From Misgurnus anguillicaudatus (Eukaryota > Chordata > Actinopteri > Cypriniformes > Cobitidae): a DNA stretch of 64,000 bases. Each line of letters opens with the position of its first letter. Positions within the stretch are counted from its first letter, which is position 1. The notes beneath the pieces were generated by a model that had not been told where the DNA came from, made no database searches, and saw only the letters and a list, made by a program, of their open reading frames with translations. The stretch covers positions 11,397,001-11,461,000 of the forward strand of contig NC_073358.2 in the NCBI RefSeq assembly GCF_027580225.2, read 5' to 3'. Shown one piece after another: positions 61,901 through 64,000 of the stretch. The translations under genes were made by a program, and so were the position numbers.

Positions 61901-62197
61901 TGCACATGTTTTGGTCAAGGATGACTATTTTATAATTAACCAGGTCGATTCTTTGCTACTGTAAGCGATTATGTAAAGTTTTTGCAAAATAAATAAATCC
62001 TTTTCATTTTCCATGATATGACCCATTATACACACCTCATCTGGGTTCTCGCTGGTAATTCGAGCTGCAATGACATGTCCTCGTGGACAGGGGGTGGTAG
62101 AGAGTCCTTCAAAGTCAATGGGAGAGTCTCCCCATGGCTGCACCCCATACATCACTCTGATGTCTTTGATGCGGTGAAGTGGGATACCCATAGCAAT
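15552..62197 (-). CDS. acaca: Acetyl-CoA carboxylase 1 (ACACA), partial, 3' 43 exons
   Basis: Cytosolic biotin enzyme that makes malonyl-CoA from acetyl-CoA, bicarbonate and ATP; the committed step of fatty acid synthesis. The window encodes about 1,880 of the roughly 2,350 residues usual for the family. It starts inside biotin carboxylase ([18 protein letters not shown]). Next come the BT domain, the biotin carrier with the biotinyl-lysine motif VMKM (58967-58969), the central regulatory domain with the RMSFSSN phosphosite (Ser codon 45499-45501), and both carboxyltransferase halves ([47 protein letters not shown]). The stop is at 15552-15554. Exon phases agree throughout except at one junction (29247), where a surplus base is present. 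Exons 1 onward and the promoters lie beyond 64000. ACACA rather than ACACB because of [13 protein letters not shown] and the AATF neighbour. Confidence 0.97.
15999..16816. mobile_element. palindromic nonautonomous element
   Basis: The left end agcactttattttacagtag is the inverse of the right end, actgtaaaataaagtgct. Internal inverted matches include ctgggtaataccag near 16096 against ctggtattacccag near 16624, and acaagaaacactactgt near 16142 against acagtattgtttcttgt near 16565. Noncoding. Confidence 0.85.
17479..18174. mobile_element. hAT-like repeat, CAGGGCTCCAGACT termini
   Basis: The left end cagggctccagactaac is matched inversely by the right end cgcagtctggagcc. A second copy of the left end at about 17906 indicates an internal duplication or two overlapping insertions. 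The same terminus recurs at 55415-58147. Confidence 0.65.
18682..18818 (-). CDS. acaca: acaca coding exon
   Basis: 137 nt: [45 protein letters not shown] plus two bases of Ser. Acceptor tctctcccag, donor gtactt. C-terminal helical part of the carboxyltransferase region. Confidence 0.97.
18819..19648. other. acaca intron, no feature seen
   Basis: AT-rich with no recognised repeat termini, RNA gene or exon. Confidence 0.5.
19649..19819 (-). CDS. acaca: acaca coding exon
   Basis: 171 nt, 57 codons, phase 0: [20 protein letters not shown], then [20 protein letters not shown] and [17 protein letters not shown]. Acceptor tgtgttcag, donor gtatgt. Confidence 0.97.
21241..21288. repeat. poly-A plus (TA)n microsatellite
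   Basis: A run of about 13 A followed by about 16 TA units immediately left of the nested element. (TA)n also continues on that element's right side at 22301-22314, so the element inserted into a TA microsatellite. Confidence 0.95.
21289..22300. mobile_element. mariner-like nonautonomous element inside a TA microsatellite
   Basis: The left terminus tgaagagtttggttccaaaa and the inverse of the right terminus are identical for at least 30 bases (both continue cgcaataaa). It is flanked by TA on both sides. 1012 bp and noncoding; other gcgt/acgc words such as caaaatgcgac recur inside. Confidence 0.88.
22744..23338 (-). mobile_element. deleted Tc1-like element
   Basis: 595 bp flanked by TA (22742-22743 and 23339-23340). 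The TIRs share ttaggtacacc (left ctcactgcccagcagaattt, right inverse cacttgccagcctcttttt). Read on the minus strand, tggcatggttgttggtgcca matches the 5' coding part of the Tc1 element at 1388-2604. The transposase interior is deleted. Confidence 0.88.
23468..23622 (-). CDS. acaca: acaca coding exon
   Basis: 155 nt. Two bases complete Gly, then [40 protein letters not shown] and [11 protein letters not shown]. Acceptor ttgtattcag, donor gtgagt. C-terminal carboxyltransferase half. Confidence 0.97.
23623..24580. other. acaca intron with unexplained GC-richer block
   Basis: 23758-23806 is a TA/CATATA/CA microsatellite. 23810-24070 is markedly more GC-rich than nearby intron (for example gcgataccgcaggccactct) and may be a fragment of a retroelement or other repeat I do not recognise. 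24080-24580 shows no feature. Confidence 0.45.
23758..23806. repeat. TA / CATATA / CA microsatellite
   Basis: Compound simple repeat: (TA)n, then acatat units, then (CA)n. Confidence 0.95.
24581..24693 (-). CDS. acaca: acaca coding exon
   Basis: 113 nt. One base completes CGT (Arg), then [20 protein letters not shown] and [17 protein letters not shown], then one base of Gly. Acceptor gttcaacag, donor gtaagt. Confidence 0.97.
24889..25066 (-). CDS. acaca: acaca coding exon
   Basis: 178 nt: two bases of Asp, [58 protein letters not shown], two bases of Arg. The motif [10 protein letters not shown](I)D is characteristic of the eukaryotic carboxyltransferase active-site region. Confidence 0.97.
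25165..25300 (-). CDS. acaca: acaca coding exon
   Basis: 136 nt: [45 protein letters not shown] plus one base of Asp. Acceptor tttcctgtag, donor gtcatt. Contains the conserved [10 protein letters not shown] loop. Confidence 0.97.
25392..25488 (-). CDS. acaca: acaca coding exon
   Basis: 97 nt: one base completes AGG, then [20 protein letters not shown] and [12 protein letters not shown]. Acceptor gtcaatcaaag, donor gtgagc. Confidence 0.97.
25630..27758. mobile_element. palindromic element with nested hAT
   Basis: The ends aggggccaatcacaccaaat (left) and, inverted, aggggccaatcacaccaaaa (right) are nearly identical and continue into gcgtttatggcagttgcagg on both sides. Inverted internal matches: ctcctgcatgtttgtgcacc near 26688 against ggtgcacaaacacgcaggag near 27593. 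A third, partial terminus (ggggctaatctcaccaaacg at 27361) lies inside. It is interrupted by the hAT insertion at 25671-26426. Target duplication of the outer element not resolved. Confidence 0.8.
25671..26426. mobile_element. hAT-type element with 8-bp TSD
   Basis: Flanked by gttgcagg at 25663-25670 and 26427-26434. Termini cagagtcctgcaacgggtc and, inverted, cagtgtcctgcacgggtc. 756 bp. It interrupts the left terminus of the element 25630-27758, so it is the younger insertion. Confidence 0.93.
27759..28204. other. acaca intron, no feature seen
   Basis: AT-rich, no exon or repeat boundary recognised. Confidence 0.5.
28205..28302 (-). CDS. acaca: acaca coding exon
   Basis: 98 nt: [32 protein letters not shown] plus two bases of Arg. 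Acceptor ctccacacag, donor gtaagc. The protein requires phase 0 at its start, but the upstream exon ends in phase 1 as written (see finding at 29247). Confidence 0.95.
28763..28819. repeat. (TA)n microsatellite
   Basis: More than 20 TA units, immediately left of a Tc1-like remnant. Confidence 0.97.
28819..29085. mobile_element. Tc1-like nonautonomous remnant
   Basis: Inverted ends gcatgtttgtcacactataa (left) and tttgtgacaaacatgc (right, to 29036), with an internal inverted pair caaagataacacaagtaaac against gtttacttgtgttatctttg. The following sequence gggggccaacacttttcaca resembles another fish Tc1 terminus. Noncoding. Confidence 0.75.
29247..29367 (-). CDS. acaca: acaca coding exon with phase anomaly at its 3' end
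   Basis: 121 nt: [40 protein letters not shown] and one extra base A before gtaagt. Acceptor ttatttttacag. All other acaca junctions balance; this one leaves one base too many. The junction reads cag-a-gtaagt where CAG|GTAAGT would be expected. Confidence 0.93.
29537..29680 (-). CDS. acaca: acaca coding exon
   Basis: 144 nt, phase 0: [48 protein letters not shown]. Acceptor ctttccacag, donor gtatgc. The TSNNQLGG(V)QIM block is a hallmark of the carboxyltransferase. Confidence 0.97.
30243..30512. repeat. interspersed repeat, ATTTTATTTGTATAGTGC type
   Basis: The start attcaattttatttgtatag, followed by tgcttttcacaattgttcat and later caaagcagctttacatgaat, has the look of a very common cyprinid interspersed repeat. 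It ends near a tcctaggaggacaaaaaccc motif duplicated just before (cccctaggacaaaaacc). Class not certain. Confidence 0.6.
30574..30722. repeat. 61-bp inverted repeat, two mismatches
   Basis: Arms 30574-30634 and 30662-30722 pair with two mismatches; the loop is 27 nt. The arm includes aatgctaacaggagtcacaa. Lies in an acaca intron. Confidence 0.93.
32573..32683 (-). CDS. acaca: acaca coding exon
   Basis: 111 nt, phase 0: [37 protein letters not shown]. Acceptor ggtggttttcag, donor gttagc. N-terminal carboxyltransferase half. Confidence 0.97.
32979..33099 (-). CDS. acaca: acaca coding exon
   Basis: 121 nt: one base completes [43 protein letters not shown]. Acceptor gtctttgcag, donor gtaccc. 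Contains the conserved [10 protein letters not shown] motif of the active site. Confidence 0.97.
33243..34211. mobile_element. nonautonomous DNA element, CAGGGTTC termini, with nested repeats
   Basis: Left end cagggttcgcacac, inverted right end cagggttcccaca. A 6-bp gagata occurs directly at both flanks (33237-33242 and 34212-34217). Near both ends caagga/tccttg words recur (attcaaggactaaatg; tttcaaggatttaaagg). Two other repeats are nested: 33385-33665 (gttcccttctcagggaacaa and ttccctttcaagggta) and the MITE at 33791-34024. Confidence 0.75.
33791..34024. mobile_element. 234-bp MITE
   Basis: Left ggggtggtttcccggacagc, inverted right ggggcggtttcctggaccgg. Internal ccaggactaggccttag on the left mirrors tagtctaggactaatc on the right. 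Noncoding; nested in 33243-34211. Confidence 0.88.
34567..34664 (-). CDS. acaca: acaca coding exon
   Basis: 98 nt: [32 protein letters not shown] and two bases of Arg. Acceptor ggtttgtag, donor gtgagt. Confidence 0.97.
34768..35037 (-). CDS. acaca: acaca coding exon, carboxyltransferase core
   Basis: 270 nt, 90 codons, phase 0: [90 protein letters not shown]. The ANSGARIG loop is the conserved N-terminal carboxyltransferase active-site signature. Donor gtttgg is non-consensus beyond GT. Confidence 0.98.
35038..35486. other. acaca intron, no feature seen
   Basis: AT-rich, no exon or repeat recognised. Confidence 0.5.
35487..35633 (-). CDS. acaca: acaca coding exon
   Basis: 147 nt, phase 0: [49 protein letters not shown]. 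Acceptor atctttcttaag, donor gttagt. Confidence 0.97.
35824..36288. mobile_element. hAT-type nonautonomous element with 8-bp TSD
   Basis: Flanked by gtttacac at 35816-35823 and 36289-36296. Termini cagtgacggttggtgact and, inverted, cagtggtggctcgtgact. The interior is palindromic (aaaataagtgcctgctgcag against cagcaggcacttattttgac). 465 bp. Confidence 0.93.
36565..36720 (-). CDS. acaca: acaca coding exon
   Basis: 156 nt, phase 0: [52 protein letters not shown]. Acceptor ctctctcctcag, donor gtattg. Confidence 0.97.
36721..37461. other. acaca intron, no feature besides GA tract
   Basis: A gagagagagagaaagagaga tract at 36725-36748 forms the pyrimidine tract of the following acceptor on the minus strand. 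Otherwise AT-rich without a recognised element. Confidence 0.55.
37483..37686 (-). CDS. acaca: acaca coding exon with tandem donors
   Basis: 204 nt, phase 0: [68 protein letters not shown]. The family-typical donor is acag|gtgggg at 37482/37483. An identical acag|gtgggg lies 21 nt further (exon end 37462), which would add VGHKDRQ in frame. Confidence 0.96.
37761..38294. mobile_element. mariner-like nonautonomous element
   Basis: TA-flanked (37759-37760, 38295-38296). Left cagtactgtgcaaaagtcat, inverted right cagtactgtgcaaaagtctt, both continuing aggcca. A (CCA)n tract at 37783-37801 follows the left TIR. Noncoding. A degraded relative starts near 46934 (tactgtgcaaaagtctatg). Confidence 0.9.
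38456..38611 (-). CDS. acaca: acaca coding exon
   Basis: 156 nt, phase 0: [52 protein letters not shown]. Acceptor tgctgcgtag, donor gttaga. Confidence 0.97.
38695..38910 (-). CDS. acaca: acaca coding exon
   Basis: 216 nt, phase 0: [72 protein letters not shown]. Central domain. Acceptor tttttttccag, donor gtatga. Confidence 0.98.
38911..39437. other. acaca intron, no feature seen
   Basis: AT-rich, no exon or repeat boundary recognised left of the Harbinger-like copy. Confidence 0.5.
39438..40575 (+). mobile_element. Harbinger-like element, copy 1, broken Myb ORF
   Basis: 1138 bp, left gggccctattttaacgatct, inverted right gggccatatcttgcaccca. AAT lies at both flanks. It carries the same Myb/SANT-like coding region as the copy at 60314-61409, but a base inserted after YYYD (gatttaccagg against gatttccagg) and further changes near 39840 break the frame. 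No transposase region. Confidence 0.85.
39651..40058 (+). pseudogene. Myb/SANT-like Harbinger accessory protein, frameshifted
   Basis: Starts MAGCYYYD, then shifts frame. [19 protein letters not shown] and [20 protein letters not shown] lie in one frame, and [20 protein letters not shown] in another. Clearly homologous to the intact frame at 60517-60915. Confidence 0.8.
40576..41855. other. acaca intron with a short tandem duplication
   Basis: 41018-41064 holds two adjacent copies of tcagataacctgtaacctgt. Nothing else recognised. Confidence 0.55.
41856..41897 (-). CDS. acaca: acaca small coding exon
   Basis: 42 nt, phase 0: [14 protein letters not shown]. Acceptor tatttcacag, donor gtgagt. 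Exact family match in the central domain. Confidence 0.96.
42442..42787. mobile_element. TTAA-flanked nonautonomous element
   Basis: Left ttaaaggtgcagtatctatt, right acattgcacctttaa; ends invert around ttaaaggtgca. 346 bp, noncoding. Confidence 0.75.
42858..42925. repeat. SINE-tail-like fragment
   Basis: catttacatttatgcatttg, then gcagacgtttttatccaaag and caacttacagtgcattcaa. This block is a very common conserved 3' module of fish SINEs. Inverse relatives occur at 44370-44395 and 50775-50820. Confidence 0.75.
43145..43189 (-). CDS. acaca: acaca small coding exon
   Basis: 45 nt, phase 0: [15 protein letters not shown]. Acceptor gttattaacag, donor gtaagt. Confidence 0.96.
43392..43448 (-). 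CDS. acaca: acaca small coding exon
   Basis: 57 nt, phase 0: [19 protein letters not shown]. Acceptor gtctacaacag, donor gtacat. Confidence 0.96.
43541..43648 (-). CDS. acaca: acaca coding exon
   Basis: 108 nt, phase 0: [36 protein letters not shown]. Acceptor ttttactgtag, donor gtaaaa. Confidence 0.97.
43975..44077 (-). CDS. acaca: acaca coding exon
   Basis: 103 nt: one base completes [49 protein letters not shown] is the Ser/Thr-Pro-rich regulatory stretch seen in ACACA. Donor gttcaa. Confidence 0.96.
44258..44397. repeat. tRNA-derived SINE
   Basis: tRNA-like head: ggtacagcattgcatttgca, then aaggtcattggtttatcccc (box B-like) and atgggaacacaccc. It ends in the conserved tail agtaactttggataaaagtg tctggtaaat. 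Degraded, not a tRNA gene. Confidence 0.7.
44779..45285. mobile_element. TTAA palindromic element family, rearranged copy
   Basis: The right end aaaaagtggagtgtccctttaa (to 45285) and its neighbour cagatcagctgaatgaattc match the copies at 50855-51536 and 63841-64000. The left arm is truncated and carries a duplicated agggacactgcagca. Central inverted pair: gcgcaatgatattac against gtaatatcattgcgc. Confidence 0.8.
45362..45505 (-). CDS. acaca: acaca coding exon with Ser-1200-type phosphosite
   Basis: 144 nt: one base completes AGG (Arg), then [47 protein letters not shown] and two bases of Arg. The Ser of RMSFS (codon 45499-45501) corresponds to the mammalian phosphorylated Ser-1200/1201 site. 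Acceptor tgtgctctcag. Confidence 0.97.
45506..46283. other. acaca intron, no feature seen
   Basis: AT-rich, no repeat ends or exons recognised apart from the flanking ones. Confidence 0.5.
46284..46382 (-). CDS. acaca: candidate acaca cassette exon, 33 residues
   Basis: 99 nt bounded by acceptor actgtcctcccag and donor gtagaa on the minus strand. Phase matches both neighbours (two bases from upstream Arg, two bases given to downstream Arg). Open throughout: [32 protein letters not shown]. It is GC-richer than the surrounding intron. I do not recognise it from mammalian ACACA. Inclusion would insert 33 residues directly before RMSFSSN and create an R-K-L-S kinase-like site. It could be lineage-specific, rarely used, or a chance open stretch. 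Confidence 0.55.
46383..47317. other. acaca intron with mariner-like remnant
   Basis: A fragment starting near 46934 (tactgtgcaaaagtctatg) resembles the terminus of the element at 37761-38294. A short poly-C stretch lies at 47089-47098. Otherwise nothing. Confidence 0.5.
47318..47341 (-). CDS. acaca: acaca 24-nt alternative microexon
   Basis: Acceptor gattgcag, donor gtatag. With split Arg codons on each side it encodes GNIPTLN plus R (eight residues). This equals the known mammalian alternative 24-nt exon upstream of the Ser-1200 site. Phase allows it to be skipped without frame change. Confidence 0.92.
47721..48044. mobile_element. 324-bp MITE, GGTAACACTTTACAATAAGG termini
   Basis: Perfect inverted ends ggtaacactttacaataagg, continuing ttcattagttaa on both sides. 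AT-rich interior made of ttaac/gttaa words. A common fish MITE type. Confidence 0.93.
48268..48709. mobile_element. nonautonomous DNA element, TTAGGG(A/C)TGT ends
   Basis: Left ttagggatgtgatgattaat, inverted right ttagggctgtaacgataaat, both followed by cg. 442 bp, noncoding. A related degraded end (cataatcgtaacagccct) occurs at 54003-54020. Confidence 0.75.
48710..49653. other. acaca intron, no feature seen
   Basis: No exon or repeat boundary recognised. Confidence 0.5.
49654..49772 (-). CDS. acaca: acaca coding exon
   Basis: 119 nt: [39 protein letters not shown] and two bases of Arg. Acceptor tcccctcag, donor gtacct. Its phase fits direct splicing to 47341, 46382 or 45505. Confidence 0.97.
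49791..50826. repeat. SINE split by a later insertion
   Basis: The tRNA-like head (caaaaggtcatgggtttgaa, cccagggaacacacatg) stops at 49836. The SINE tail (agtagtcgctttggttaaat, ccgtaaatgtaaatgcataa) resumes after 50743. The interval is a separate element. A cacat word lies at both break points. Confidence 0.75.
49837..50743. mobile_element. nonautonomous DNA element, GGGTGATTCTCACGAAA termini
   Basis: Left gggtgattctcacgaaac, inverted right gggtgattctcacgaaaac. 907 bp, AT-rich. The words attaccgcaa and attaccgcaacag recur inside. Inserted into a SINE. Confidence 0.88.
50855..51536. mobile_element. TTAA palindromic element, best-preserved copy
   Basis: Starts ttaaaagggacactacacat and ends agtggagtgtccctttaa, with TTAA at both ends. 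Arms pair over most of the 682 bp: agcatttgattcttaccgtt against acagtaagaatcaaatgttt, and cctagaaaat/ cgagcaaaa-type blocks internally. Same family as 44779-45285 and 63841-64000. Confidence 0.88.
51583..51672 (-). CDS. acaca: acaca coding exon
   Basis: 90 nt, phase 0: [30 protein letters not shown]. Acceptor ttttttttttag, donor gtaaga. Confidence 0.97.
51967..52080 (-). CDS. acaca: acaca coding exon
   Basis: 114 nt, phase 0: [38 protein letters not shown]. Acceptor cttctcacag, donor gtagga. Confidence 0.97.
52081..52432. other. acaca intron, no feature seen
   Basis: 352 nt without recognised repeats or exons. Confidence 0.5.
52433..52546 (-). CDS. acaca: acaca coding exon
   Basis: 114 nt, phase 0: [38 protein letters not shown]. 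Acceptor atttctgtag, donor gttagc. Confidence 0.97.
52730..52854 (-). CDS. acaca: acaca coding exon
   Basis: 125 nt: two bases complete Gly, [41 protein letters not shown]. Acceptor tgctttttcag, donor gtgagt. Confidence 0.97.
52880..52919. repeat. (GC)(AC)n microsatellite
   Basis: gcgcgcacacacac, about 16 AC units, close to the acceptor of the downstream exon. A CATA/TACA tetranucleotide run follows at 52985-53006. Confidence 0.97.
52920..54421. other. acaca intron with degraded repeats
   Basis: 52985-53006 is a (CATA)n run. 53330-54020 contains tatcgcaattg and cataatcgtaacagccct ends similar to the element at 48268-48709, so it is probably an old copy with an internal deletion. No exon. 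Confidence 0.5.
54422..54510 (-). CDS. acaca: acaca coding exon
   Basis: 89 nt: one base completes [32 protein letters not shown], one base of Gly. Acceptor atgttcccag, donor gtaaga. Confidence 0.97.
54595..54695 (-). CDS. acaca: acaca coding exon
   Basis: 101 nt: [33 protein letters not shown] and two bases of Lys. Acceptor ttcatctcag, donor gtatgt. Confidence 0.97.
55049..55237 (-). CDS. acaca: acaca coding exon
   Basis: 189 nt, phase 0: [63 protein letters not shown]. Acceptor tgtgttttag, donor gtgctt. Confidence 0.97.
55415..58147. mobile_element. hAT-like repeat, CAGG(G/C)CTCCAGACT ends, split by nested hAT
   Basis: Left caggcctccagactgcaccc, inverted right cagggctccagactaacttt. Same termini as 17479-18174. 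The palindromic interior is visible in mirrored words (aatgttttcctcaaaaaac near 55738 against tttttaggaaaacatt near 57590; caacattttggataa near 55790 against tccaaaatgttgatatc near 57545). The hAT element 56002-57466 is inserted inside. Outer target duplication not found. Confidence 0.7.
56002..57466. mobile_element. hAT-type foldback element with perfect 8-bp TSD
   Basis: Flanked by tcagcatg at 55994-56001 and 57467-57474. Both termini are cagggccggccctg, itself palindromic. Long inverted arms: cagtttaaaatataaaccca near 56413 against gggtttatattttaaactgc near 57198; tcaatgtttctggacagaaa near 56518 against tttctgtgcagaaacattga near 57083. No transposase. Confidence 0.95.
58383..58529 (-). CDS. 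acaca: acaca coding exon
   Basis: 147 nt, phase 0: [49 protein letters not shown]. Acceptor gtccgttttag, donor gtgaga. Confidence 0.96.
58841..58975 (-). CDS. acaca: acaca coding exon, biotinylation site
   Basis: 135 nt, phase 0: [45 protein letters not shown]. The Lys of VMKM (codon 58967-58969) is the biotin attachment residue in this family (human Lys-786). Eukaryotic ACC uses V-M-K-M where bacterial carriers use A-M-K-M. Acceptor tcatgtag, donor gtacac. Confidence 0.98.
59091..59241 (-). CDS. acaca: acaca coding exon, biotin carrier domain
   Basis: 151 nt: one base completes [53 protein letters not shown]. First half of the biotinyl domain. Acceptor atctctag, donor gtgcat. Confidence 0.98.
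59340..59567 (-). CDS. acaca: acaca coding exon, BT domain
   Basis: 228 nt: one base completes [78 protein letters not shown], two bases of Arg. Acceptor tgtctgcag, donor gtaaat. Confidence 0.98.
59725..59828 (-). CDS. acaca: acaca coding exon
   Basis: 104 nt: [34 protein letters not shown], two bases of Arg. Acceptor aactgtgcag, donor gtataa. Confidence 0.97.
60031..60181 (-). CDS. acaca: acaca coding exon
   Basis: 151 nt: one base completes TCA (Ser), [50 protein letters not shown]. End of the biotin carboxylase region. Acceptor cgttattatag, donor gtaaag. Confidence 0.97.
60314..61409 (+). mobile_element. Harbinger-like element, copy 2, intact Myb ORF
   Basis: 1096 bp, left gggccctattttaacgatct, inverted right gggccctatcttgcaccca. 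AAT at both flanks, as in copy 1 at 39438-40575. Only the Myb/SANT-like frame is present; no DDE transposase. Antisense to acaca, in its intron. Confidence 0.88.
60517..60915 (+). CDS. Myb/SANT-like DNA-binding protein of Harbinger element, 132 aa
   Basis: ATG at 60517-60519, stop 60913-60915. N terminus [18 protein letters not shown], then a helical tri-helix-like domain at about residues 18-80: [60 protein letters not shown], with conserved aromatic/hydrophobic spacing (F, L-V-R-V, W-E-I, Y-V) of the Myb_DNA-bind family. A Gln/Thr-rich tail follows. In PIF/Harbinger elements a Myb-like partner helps the transposase bind its TIRs. Here the transposase is missing. Alternatively a host-neutral relic that happens to be intact. 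Confidence 0.75.
   Translation: MAGYYYYDRFPGAHQERFTAEETDVLVRAVKDREVVLYGDGRNPVSVKQAWEEIATIVSSAGIPRTLHRKRYNDVRRRWNPKLASINRARSVTGGGSAITQDLMPAEDIAASTLTAESQETQAVQPQSTLTN
61646..61809 (-). CDS. acaca: acaca coding exon, biotin carboxylase C-terminal part
   Basis: 164 nt: [54 protein letters not shown], two bases of Ser. Acceptor tgttcatcag, donor gtgagt. Confidence 0.98.
62036..62197 (-). CDS. acaca: acaca coding exon, first in window
   Basis: 162 nt, phase 0: [54 protein letters not shown]. Biotin carboxylase domain just after the catalytic ATP-grasp part, whose exons lie beyond 64000. Acceptor ctttcactcag, donor gtgtgt. Confidence 0.98.
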
Positions 62198-63075
62198 CTG
62201 AGTGAAAGACAACACAAACAGCTTGAGTCTGAAAGACACATTACACGAAATTACAGTACTGTTTTTTAATCATAAGACTATTTTGTACTGTGGTGATGCA
62301 AGCGCTATTTAAAAATATTCAGCAAAGCACATGGTACATTACCATATGACACCACTGTACCCCCGAAAAAAAAAAATAATAATAACCATTTTAATTTAAC
62401 CCTCAATCATTTCCCAAAAATATATGACATTTTTTGCATTTCCCATGTTTATGAAAATGTGAGTGGAACTCACTTCCGCTAAGGTCCATGATCTATTAGT
62501 GTTGTGGATAGCTGTCAAGATTATTGCAACTGCAACTGGTGTCTAAGGTGATCTGAGTGGTTATGGCAATAAAACACAGTCATGTGACTGCTAGTCTTTG
62601 ATATAGAGGTCATTTGGCTGAGTTCAGTGTGCTATAGTGCTGTTAGGAATGTGGAGGTGATACTCAAATAAATTGGATGATTGCTAGGTGGATGCTAATT
62701 AGCTGATAACTAGTCAAAATTGCAATAGCAACCAGCAGAACCAATACAAGTTTGACGGCTTAAAAAAACTTCCTTAACGTGTTTCTGTATTATTAATGTC
62801 GTAGTACAACTCAAAACTGCATCTCACCATTCATCTGCAGGAGTCTTTGTTTGTAACATAACAACATCACCCCCCTTCTCCTTTTCCCACCAACACTATG
62901 GCACACTGGCCTCAGCCAAATGACCTATATAGCAAAGACAGCAGTCACATGACTGTATCTTATTGTTCACTAAATGCTCTAGCAGTTACAGGAATTTGCA
63001 TTGCATTAACATAGAATATGATTCACATTACGCTGCATTAAGTCCACTGGACATTTTTAAAGTCATAAATGCAAC
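62198..63075. other. acaca intron with imperfect inverted repeat
   Basis: gtcatgtgactgctagtctt at 62580 and aaagacagcagtcacatgac at 62934 are inverse, as are aggtcatttggctgag (62607) and ctcagccaaatgacct (62910). An old foldback repeat of roughly 380 bp is likely; ends not defined. Confidence 0.6.
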
Positions 63076-63840
63076 TTAAATGACAAGTTCTGTATTTTAC
63101 ACTTAAAGCCCTGTTTTCAGATTGTTTATGGTGAAATAGAACGGTTTTGACTGAAATTTCGAAATATGCGGCTGCCCTGAGAATGTTTGGGTGTTTGTGT
63201 TTCACCTCACACCTCTACAATGGGTTTAATGGTGCATTGGAACAATGTTTAAAAATGCATTAAACATTTGTTTACAAAGACGTGAAACTCACCGAGTGGT
63301 CAGGGGTGTTCACTGATATGCTTACACAAAAATCGCTTTCCAACAGCTGTTTTAGCATTCGTTGTTAACTTGTGGACCTTTTTTTCCAAACGCCTCACAC
63401 CCTTACATTCTTCCGTTGAGAGCTTGAATAATAGACACTCCAGCCCAGGTGGTGGCGCTAATCCGCCATTGCCAAATTGCAAGAATAGAAACAAAGTTCC
63501 CGGCGGCGGAGTAATACCGTACCTCACAGCACATCTAATACATGTCAATGGAGTTGGCAAAAACTACGATAACACCTGTTGGAGTGCGTATTTTGCAGCG
63601 ATTTTTGTGTGAGCATATCAGTGAACACCCCTGACCTCTCGGTAAGTAAGTTAATGCATTTTAGGAATGATTGTTCCAGTGCACCTGTAGACCCATTGTG
63701 GAGGTGGGAGGTGAAACACAAACACACGATAATTCTCAGGGCAGCCACATATGTCGAAATATCAGTCAAAACCATTCTATTTCATCAGAATCAATCTGAA
63801 AACAGGGCTTTAAGTGTAAAATACCGAACTTGTCCTTTAA
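63076..63840. mobile_element. TTAA-flanked palindromic element
   Basis: Left ttaaatgacaagttctgtat, inverted right ttaaaggacaagttcggtat, both continuing tttacacttaaagccctgtt. Arms pair over most of the length (ggggtgttcactgatatgct against agcatatcagtgaacacccc). 765 bp, noncoding. Confidence 0.92.
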
Positions 63841-64000
63841 GGTGATGCTAATGGACTAATCAGATTCTATGGATTGTGCTAAGCTATGCTAAAAGTGGCA
63901 CCGCCAGACGCGGAGATCAGCTGAATGGATTCCAAAACAATAAGAATCAAATGTTCAACTCTAGGGGAGCTGGAAAATTTGCATATTTTCAAAAAAGTGG
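63841..64000. mobile_element. TTAA palindromic element family, truncated by window end
   Basis: gtgctaagctatgctaaaag, cagctgaatggattccaaaa and aagaatcaaatgttcaactc match the right arms of 50855-51536 and 44779-45285. It abuts the element 63076-63840 at its TTAA, so one inserted at or next to the other. Confidence 0.82.

Noticed and set aside
62198..64000. A further acaca exon upstream of 62197
   Set aside because: No splice-bounded frame matching the preceding biotin carboxylase sequence (ending AAQLQ in the family) was found; the next exon must lie beyond the window.

Overview
This is a window of nuclear DNA from a teleost fish, most likely a cyprinid. The evidence is intron-rich vertebrate genes with GT-AG junctions, AT-rich introns, and a dense load of fish-type DNA transposons (Tc1/mariner, hAT, Harbinger, TTAA-flanked palindromes), tRNA-derived SINEs and microsatellites. 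It holds parts of two protein-coding genes lying tail to tail. No bacterial, viral, CRISPR or rRNA features were seen.

Left part (1-12.6 kb, + strand): the last seven coding exons of aatf (apoptosis-antagonizing transcription factor, Che-1), from 550 to the stop at 12280-12282, with a poly(A) signal at 12566-12571. The 5' exons lie outside the window. Its introns carry a dead Tc1 transposon (1388-2604), a palindromic TTAA element (4454-5230) and two further terminal-inverted-repeat elements in the 6.7 kb last intron.

Middle (12.6-14.3 kb): a short convergent intergenic stretch holding a hAT element with a perfect 8-bp target-site duplication and a small MITE.

Right part (about 14.3-62.2 kb, - strand): acaca, cytosolic acetyl-CoA carboxylase 1, from the C-terminal part of the biotin carboxylase domain to the stop codon at 15552-15554. 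I placed 43 exons by protein similarity, codon phase and splice sites, plus one candidate exon. The gene runs biotin carboxylase end, BT domain, biotin carrier (biotin lysine codon 58967-58969), central domain, then both carboxyltransferase halves. The 5' part of the gene, including its promoters, is outside the window. AATF beside ACACA is conserved vertebrate synteny, which supports the acaca rather than acacb assignment.

Most interesting points: (1) a previously unannotated-looking 99-nt phase-matched cassette exon (46284-46382) between the known 24-nt alternative exon and the exon carrying the Ser-1200-type phosphosite; (2) two identical in-frame splice donors 21 nt apart at the end of the 37483-37686 exon; (3) one surplus A at a splice donor (29247) that would break the acaca frame; (4) a perfect 56-bp hairpin in the predicted acaca 3' UTR; (5) two Harbinger-like elements that encode only a Myb/SANT-like protein; and (6) several nested hAT insertions whose 8-bp duplications can be read directly.
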